A stretch of DNA of 35,031 bases from Mangrovactinospora gilvigrisea (lineage in GTDB: Bacteria; Actinomycetota; Actinomycetes; Streptomycetales; Streptomycetaceae), in the NCBI RefSeq assembly GCF_001879105.1, contig NZ_MLCF01000020.1, positions 1 through 35,031 on the forward strand, in the 5' to 3' direction. Below the pieces are notes generated by a model that was given only the letters and a program-made list of their open reading frames with translations, was not told where the DNA came from and made no database searches. Every line of letters begins with the position of its first letter. The first letter of the stretch is position 1. Positions 30,412-35,031 of the stretch are shown in pieces. A program made the position numbers and the translations under genes.

Positions 30412-31782
30412 TCAGCTCATCCGCCACTCCGGTCCGTCGGGGAAGCTGAAGCGGGCCAGCGCCTCGGGGCGCATCTCGGCGGAGAAGCCGGGCAGCGCCG
30501 CCGGGAGGTAGCGGCCGTCGCGCACCCCGGCCGGGTCGAGGAAGTGCTCGTGGAGGTGGTCGACGTACTCGATCGCCCTGCCCTCCTCGGTGCCGCTCAC
30601 CGCCGCCAGGTCGAACATCGAGAGGTGGCGGACCAGTTCGCAGAGCCCGACGCCGCCGGCGTGCGGGCAGACCGGCACCCCGAACTTGGCGGCCAGCAGC
30701 AGGATCGCCACGTTCTCGTTGACGCCGCCGACGCGCGCCGCGTCGATCTGCACCACGTCCACCGCGCCGGCCTGCAGCAGCTGCTTGAAGACCACCCGGT
30801 TCTGCACATGCTCGCCGGTGGCCACCTTGATCGGGGCGATCGCCTTGCGGATGGCGGCGTGCGCCAGGACGTCGTCCGGGCTGGTCGGCTCCTCGATCCA
30901 GTACGGGTCGAACTCGGCGAGCGCGCGCATCCACTCCACCGCGGGGGCGACGTCCCAGCGCTGGTTGGCGTCGGTGCCGATGCGGATGTCCGGGCCGACA
31001 GCGGTGCGGGCGATGCGCATCCGGCGGCGGTCGTCCTCGACGTTCCCGCCGACCTTCAGCTTGATCATGGAGTAGCCGTCGGCGACGGCCTCGCGGCACA
31101 GCCGCTCCAGCTTCTCGTCGCTGTAGCCGAGCCAGCCGGGGGTGGTGGTGTACGCGGGGTAGCCCTCGCGCTCGATGCGGGCGATGCGCTCGGCCTTGCC
31201 CGGCTCGGCGGCGCGCAGGATGTCCAGCGCCTCCTCGGGGGTGAGCGCGTCGCTGAGGTAGCGGAAGTCGACGAGGTCGACGACCTGCTCGGGCGTCAGC
31301 TGCGCCAGCAGCTTCCAGACCGGCAGCCCGGCGCGCTTGGCGGCGAGGTCCCAGGCGGCGTTGACCACGGCCGAGATGGCCATGTGCATCACGCCCTTCT
31401 CGGGGCCGAGCCAGCGCAGCTGCGAGTCGTAGACCAGGCCGCGCGAGAAGCCCCCGAGGTCGCCGACGACCCGCTCCAGCGGCAGGCCCACCACGAACGG
31501 CTCCAGGGCCTTGATGGCGGCCGTCTGGACGTCGTTGCCGCGGCCGATGGTGAAGGCGAAGCCGTGGCCCTCCAGCCCGTCGCCGGCGTCGGTGCGCAGC
31601 ACCACGTAGGCGGCGGAGTAGTCCGGGTCGGGGTTCATCGCGTCGGAGCCGTCGAGGTCCCGGGAGGTGGGGAAGCGGATGTCGAGGGCTTCCAGGGCGG
31701 TGATCCGTCCCGCGGAGCCCGCCGCCGCACCGGCCGCGTCGTCCGGGTCGGCCGTGTGCGGGTGGCTGGTCGTGGCTGTCAT
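30412..31782 (-). CDS. fucD: L-fuconate dehydratase, enolase superfamily
   Basis: This 456-residue enzyme should dehydrate L-fuconate to 2-keto-3-deoxy-L-fuconate, a step in L-fucose breakdown. It has the active-site set of the mandelate racemase group: K241-L-K243, metal ligands Asp271 (TDANQRWD), Glu297 ([10 protein letters not shown]) and Glu324 ([12 protein letters not shown]), and His374 in [11 protein letters not shown]. Each aligns with the residue known for Xanthomonas FucD with a constant offset of 23, which makes the assignment firm. The offset reflects an Ala/Asp-rich N-terminus. The ATG at 31782 is chosen because family similarity starts about 26 residues later; a ribosome site (GAGGA) is present but distant. 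It is not next to other fucose genes, and an operator-like dyad lies upstream. Confidence 0.93.
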   Translation of the reverse strand: MTATTSHPHTADPDDAAGAAAGSAGRITALEALDIRFPTSRDLDGSDAMNPDPDYSAAYVVLRTDAGDGLEGHGFAFTIGRGNDVQTAAIKALEPFVVGLPLERVVGDLGGFSRGLVYDSQLRWLGPEKGVMHMAISAVVNAAWDLAAKRAGLPVWKLLAQLTPEQVVDLVDFRYLSDALTPEEALDILRAAEPGKAERIARIEREGYPAYTTTPGWLGYSDEKLERLCREAVADGYSMIKLKVGGNVEDDRRRMRIARTAVGPDIRIGTDANQRWDVAPAVEWMRALAEFDPYWIEEPTSPDDVLAHAAIRKAIAPIKVATGEHVQNRVVFKQLLQAGAVDVVQIDAARVGGVNENVAILLLAAKFGVPVCPHAGGVGLCELVRHLSMFDLAAVSGTEEGRAIEYVDHLHEHFLDPAGVRDGRYLPAALPGFSAEMRPEALARFSFPDGPEWRMS

Positions 31783-31812
31783 GTCAGCGAAGGTCCTCTT
31801 CTCCTGCCGGCG

Positions 31813-31840
31813 CATCGGAGGCCAGCATAGACATCCGATG
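31813..31840 (-). promoter_or_regulatory. Operator-like dyad upstream of fucD
   Basis: CATCGGA (31813-31819) and TCCGATG (31834-31840) are perfect inverted repeats, 14 bases apart. The right half continues ATCCGATGATTG, similar to sites used by GntR/FadR-type sugar-acid regulators. It covers 31 to 58 bases before the fucD start, where a promoter would be. Confidence 0.5.
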
Positions 31841-32063
31841 ATTGTGGGGGGAAGAATCCCTCGCGCCGCAGCTCTCGCGCAAGGGTTCGGACGGCCCGCG
31901 CTGGACACACGGCGTGAGCGGTCCTATCTCTGTGGTGGTGAATGCGGCGGACGCCGGGCGTCCGACGCGCCGAGCGCAACTCCCCCAGGGGCCGGGGACG
32001 ACAAGCGGTGCCGCAGAGCGGCACAATGCAGCCCGTACCTCACCAGAAGGCGGATACACGATC

Positions 32064-34658
32064 GTGACGACTGTTGATCAAAGGATCGCCGAAGAACTCG
32101 GCGTGCGGGATGGCCAGGTGGCCGCCGCGGTCGAGCTGCTGGACGGCGGCGCCACCGTGCCGTTCATCGCCCGGTACCGGAAGGAGGCCACCGGCGCGCT
32201 CGACGACGCGCAGCTGCGCACCCTCGAGGAGCGGCTGCGCTACCTGCGCGAGCTGGACGAGCGGCGCACCGCGGTCCTCGACTCGATCCGCGAGCAGGAC
32301 AAGCTCACCGACGAGCTGCAGGCCCAGATCATGGCCGCCGACACCAAGGCGCGCCTGGAGGACATCTACCTGCCCTTCAAGCCCAAGCGGCGCACCAAGG
32401 CGCAGATCGCCCGCGAGAACGGCCTGGAGCCGCTCGCCGACCAGCTGATCGGCGACCCGATGACGGTGCCCCAGCAGGCCGCGGCCGGGTTCATCGACCC
32501 CGACGGGCCGGTCCCGGACCGCGCCGCCGCGCTGGAGGGCGCCCGCGCCATCCTCGCCGAGCGGTTCGCCGAGGACGCCGACCTCATCGGCCAGCTCCGC
32601 GAGGAGATGTGGCAGCGCGGCCGACTGCTGTCCAAGGTCCGCAAGGGCAAGCGCAACGAGGACGACGCGGCGAAGTTCTCCGACTACTTCGAGTTCGGCG
32701 ACCCCTTCACCAAGCTCCCCTCGCACCGCGTCCTGGCGCTGCTGCGCGGCGAGAAGGAGGAGGTGCTGGAGCTGACGGTGGAGCCCGAGCAGCGCGACCC
32801 GCTCTCCACCGGCCCCGGCTCCTACGAGCGGCGCATCGCCAAGCACGTCGGCGTCTCCAACCTGGGCCGCCCCGCGGACGGCTGGCTGGTGGAGACGGTG
32901 CGGTGGGCCTGGCGCACCCGGTTCATCGTCAAGCTGGAGATCGACGTCCGCTCCCGGATGAAGCAGCAGGCCGAGGACGCGGCGGTGGACGTCTTCGCCG
33001 CCAACCTGCGCGACCTGCTGCTCGCCGCCCCGGCCGGCACCCGCGCCACCATGGGCCTCGACCCGGGCATCCGGACGGGCGTCAAGGTGGCCGTCTGCGA
33101 CGCGACCGGCAAGGTCGTCGCCACCGAGACGATCTACCCCCACGAGCCCAAGAAGCAGTGGGACAAGTCGATCGAGACGCTGGGCCGGCTCTGCAAGGAG
33201 CACGCGGTCGAGCTGATCGCCATCGGCAACGGCACGGCGTCCCGCGAGACGGACCGGCTGGCGGCCGAGATGCTCGCCCTGCACCCGGATGTGACGGCCA
33301 AGAAGGTCGTCGTCTCCGAGGCGGGCGCGTCCGTCTACTCGGCGTCCGCCTACGCCTCGCAGGAGCTGCCCGAGCTGGACGTGGCGCTGCGCGGCGCGGT
33401 CTCCATCGCGCGCCGGCTGCAGGACCCGCTCGCCGAGCTGGTGAAGATCGACCCCAAGTCGATCGGCGTCGGCCAGTACCAGCACGACCTCTCCGAGGTG
33501 AAGCTGTCGCGCTCGCTGGACGCGGTGGTCGAGGACTGCGTCAACGCGGTGGGGGTGGACGTCAACACCGCGTCCGCGCCGCTGCTGACCCGGGTCTCGG
33601 GCATCGGCTCCGGGCTCGCCGAGAACATCGTGCTCCACCGCGAGCAGCACGGCCGGTTCACCTCCCGCAAGCAGCTGAAGGAGGTGGCGCGGCTCGGGCC
33701 GAAGGCGTTCGAGCAGTGCGCGGGCTTCCTGAAGATCGCGGACGGCGAGGACCCGCTGGACGCGTCGGCGGTGCACCCGGAGGCGTACCCGGTGGTCCGG
33801 CGGATCGTCGACGCGGCCGGGGGCGACGTCAAGGAGGTCATCGGCAACGCCAAGGTGCTCGGCGGGCTGAAGCCCGCGGACTACGTGGACGCCACCTTCG
33901 GCCTGCCGACGGTGACGGACATCCTCAAGGAGCTGGAGAAGCCGGGGCGCGACCCGCGGCCGGCGTTCAAGACGGCGGAGTTCAAGGACGGCGTCGAGAC
34001 GCTGGTCGACCTGCGGCCGGGCATGATCCTCGAGGGCACGGTGACGAACGTCGCGGCGTTCGGCGCGTTCGTGGACGTCGGCGTCCACCAGGACGGGCTC
34101 GTCCATGTCTCGGCGATGTCCAAGTCCTTCGTCAAGGACCCGCACGAGGTGGTGAAGTCGGGTGAGATCGTCCGGGTGAAGGTGCTGGAGGTCGACATCC
34201 GGCGGAAGCGGATCTCGCTGACGCTGCGTCTGGACGACCCGCTGCCGGGCGAGGAGCCGGCGGCGGACGCGCCCGCGGCGGGGGCCGGGGCCGGCGCCGG
34301 CGCGCCGAGGCAGAAGCGCGGCGGCGGAGCCGGCGGCGGCGGCGAGCGGGGCCGCGGGGAGCGTGGCGGCAATCGCGGCGGCGGCGACCGCGGCCGGGGC
34401 GGCGAGCGCGGCGGGAACCGCGGTGGCGGCGGCGGTGGCGAGCGCGGCAACCGCAGTGACCGCGGCGACCGGGGAGACCGCGGCGACCGGGCGAAGGTCG
34501 GGCGTCAGGGTGGTGGCCGCGACCGCGACCGGGGCGGCTCCTCCGGGGGCGGCAGCGGCGCGCTGGCCGATGCGCTGCGGCGGGCCGGACTCGCCAGCGG
34601 GAACGACCTCGGGAAGGTCTCCGAGGGGTCCGACAGCCGTCGGAACGACCGCAAGTAG
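32064..34658 (+). CDS. tex: Tex-family RNA-binding protein with Arg/Gly-rich tail
   Basis: The 864-residue protein is a Tex homologue, a conserved nucleic-acid-binding factor related to eukaryotic Spt6. Domain order fits: N-terminal Tex helices (VPFIARYRKEATGALDDAQLRTLEERL), the KPKRRTKAQIAREN region, a YqgF/RNase H-like fold (TMGLDPGIRTGVKVAVCD, then IAIGNGTASRETD and VVSEAGASVYSASAYA), helix-hairpin-helix segments (SGIGSGLAENIVLHREQHG), and an S1 domain (LRPGMILEGTVTNVAAFGAFVDVG). Residues ~725-864 are a Gly/Arg/Asp-rich tail with repeated RGG, RGD and GGNRGGG motifs, longer than in E. coli Tex. The GTG at 32064 has AGAAGG about 13 bases upstream, so start confidence is moderate. A terminator follows. 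Confidence 0.95.
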   Translation: MTTVDQRIAEELGVRDGQVAAAVELLDGGATVPFIARYRKEATGALDDAQLRTLEERLRYLRELDERRTAVLDSIREQDKLTDELQAQIMAADTKARLEDIYLPFKPKRRTKAQIARENGLEPLADQLIGDPMTVPQQAAAGFIDPDGPVPDRAAALEGARAILAERFAEDADLIGQLREEMWQRGRLLSKVRKGKRNEDDAAKFSDYFEFGDPFTKLPSHRVLALLRGEKEEVLELTVEPEQRDPLSTGPGSYERRIAKHVGVSNLGRPADGWLVETVRWAWRTRFIVKLEIDVRSRMKQQAEDAAVDVFAANLRDLLLAAPAGTRATMGLDPGIRTGVKVAVCDATGKVVATETIYPHEPKKQWDKSIETLGRLCKEHAVELIAIGNGTASRETDRLAAEMLALHPDVTAKKVVVSEAGASVYSASAYASQELPELDVALRGAVSIARRLQDPLAELVKIDPKSIGVGQYQHDLSEVKLSRSLDAVVEDCVNAVGVDVNTASAPLLTRVSGIGSGLAENIVLHREQHGRFTSRKQLKEVARLGPKAFEQCAGFLKIADGEDPLDASAVHPEAYPVVRRIVDAAGGDVKEVIGNAKVLGGLKPADYVDATFGLPTVTDILKELEKPGRDPRPAFKTAEFKDGVETLVDLRPGMILEGTVTNVAAFGAFVDVGVHQDGLVHVSAMSKSFVKDPHEVVKSGEIVRVKVLEVDIRRKRISLTLRLDDPLPGEEPAADAPAAGAGAGAGAPRQKRGGGAGGGGERGRGERGGNRGGGDRGRGGERGGNRGGGGGGERGNRSDRGDRGDRGDRAKVGRQGGGRDRDRGGSSGGGSGALADALRRAGLASGNDLGKVSEGSDSRRNDRK

Positions 34659-34668
34659 CGGGATGGTT

Positions 34669-34710
34669 CGAGGGGCGGGTCCGGTGCCGCGGCACCGGGC
34701 CCGCCCCTCG
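34669..34710. terminator. Terminator after tex
   Basis: CGAGGGGCGGG (34669-34679) and CCCGCCCCTCG (34700-34710) form an 11-bp stem that continues into CCGGTGCC/GGCACCGG. It lies 10 bases after the tex stop and could also serve the minus-strand gene ending at 34755. Confidence 0.85.
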
Positions 34711-34754
34711 GCGTTCCCCTCGGCGTCCGTCGGCCGCCGCCGGGTCCGTGCCGC

Positions 34755-35031
34755 TCAGTCGCGCCGTTCCCCGCGCCCCTCCGGGGGTTGCGGCCCGGCC
34801 TCGGGCTTCGGGCCCGGGTCCTCGCCCGCGCCGTTGGGCGCGGGGTCGGCGGCGGTGGCGGCGGTGGCGCCGTGGGGGGTGGTGGTGGAGGCGCCCTCGG
34901 CGGGCGGCTCGGGGGCGGCGTCCCCCTCCTGCTCGGCCGCCGCCTCCTCGGCCTTCTCCTTGCGGTGCCTGCGGACCCGCCACACCACCAGGGCGGCGAC
35001 GACCAGCACGCCCACGACGATGGCCACGACC
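34755..35031 (-). CDS. C-terminal part of a membrane protein (partial)
   Basis: The minus-strand frame enters from the right edge. It starts with a hydrophobic helix (AIVVGVLVVAALVVW), then a basic RVRRHRKEK segment that fits the inside-positive rule, and ends in a ~65-residue Glu/Ala/Pro-rich, probably disordered tail. The true start is probably beyond the window; a GTG at 35027 falls inside the hydrophobic stretch and is unlikely to be the start. The N-terminal part is needed to tell whether this is the end of a larger membrane protein or a small single-pass protein. No family is recognised. It converges on tex. Confidence 0.7.
   Translation of the reverse strand, partial: VVAIVVGVLVVAALVVWRVRRHRKEKAEEAAAEQEGDAAPEPPAEGASTTTPHGATAATAADPAPNGAGEDPGPKPEAGPQPPEGRGERRD

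Noticed and set aside
32040..34145. Long minus-strand frame opposite tex
   Set aside because: Leu/Val/Asp/Arg-biased shadow of tex without motifs.

Overview
The window looks like a chromosomal segment of a Streptomyces or a close relative. The DNA is extremely GC-rich, many starts are GTG or TTG, and the gene order fasR-fabD-fabH-acpP-fabF next to a homodimeric-type aceE matches, from memory, the S. coelicolor SCO2370-SCO2391 neighbourhood. No transposase, integrase, phage gene, CRISPR array, rRNA or tRNA was recognised.

Left part (1-4.6 kb): an array of 30-bp tandem repeats at the edge, possibly coding on the minus strand for a decapeptide repeat; a membrane-anchored coiled-coil protein of unknown role; a WXG-type small protein and a DUF1023 alpha/beta hydrolase, separated by a repeat-rich 767-bp stretch; and a small FmdB-type zinc ribbon protein.

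Ter block (4.6-14.4 kb): a minus-strand operon of a C-C bond lyase, a four-domain phosphoribosyltransferase fusion (PRTase_2, TRSP, PRTase_1, PELOTA) and a HAD phosphatase. This is the predicted nucleoside-like metabolite module of Ter stress systems. Around it lie three TerD proteins (one with a long Pro-rich tail), a TerA-like protein, a DUF475/TerC-like membrane protein and a DUF3052 protein. The TerD genes show regulatory structure: a promoter with a hairpin leader, and a hairpin covering a Shine-Dalgarno sequence.

Middle (14.8-24.1 kb): aceE (pyruvate dehydrogenase E1) behind a 420-bp upstream region with phased TGTTGT repeats and tandem hairpins; a sugar ABC importer (two permeases and a lipoprotein, no ATPase); an XRE-cupin regulator divergent from a thioredoxin-reductase-like oxidoreductase with two shared dyad operators; an MmyB/MLTR-type regulator; and a serine hydrolase.

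Right part (24.1-35 kb): fasR and the type II fatty acid synthase operon. FasR is known in S. coelicolor to activate fabDHPF; FabD loads malonyl onto AcpP, FabH starts chains from malonyl-AcpP, and FabF elongates them. FabD here has an unexpected C-terminal biotinyl/lipoyl-like domain that lacks the modifiable lysine. DUF3145, an L-fuconate dehydratase with an operator-like dyad, a Tex-type RNA-binding protein with an Arg/Gly-rich tail and the end of a membrane protein gene complete the window.
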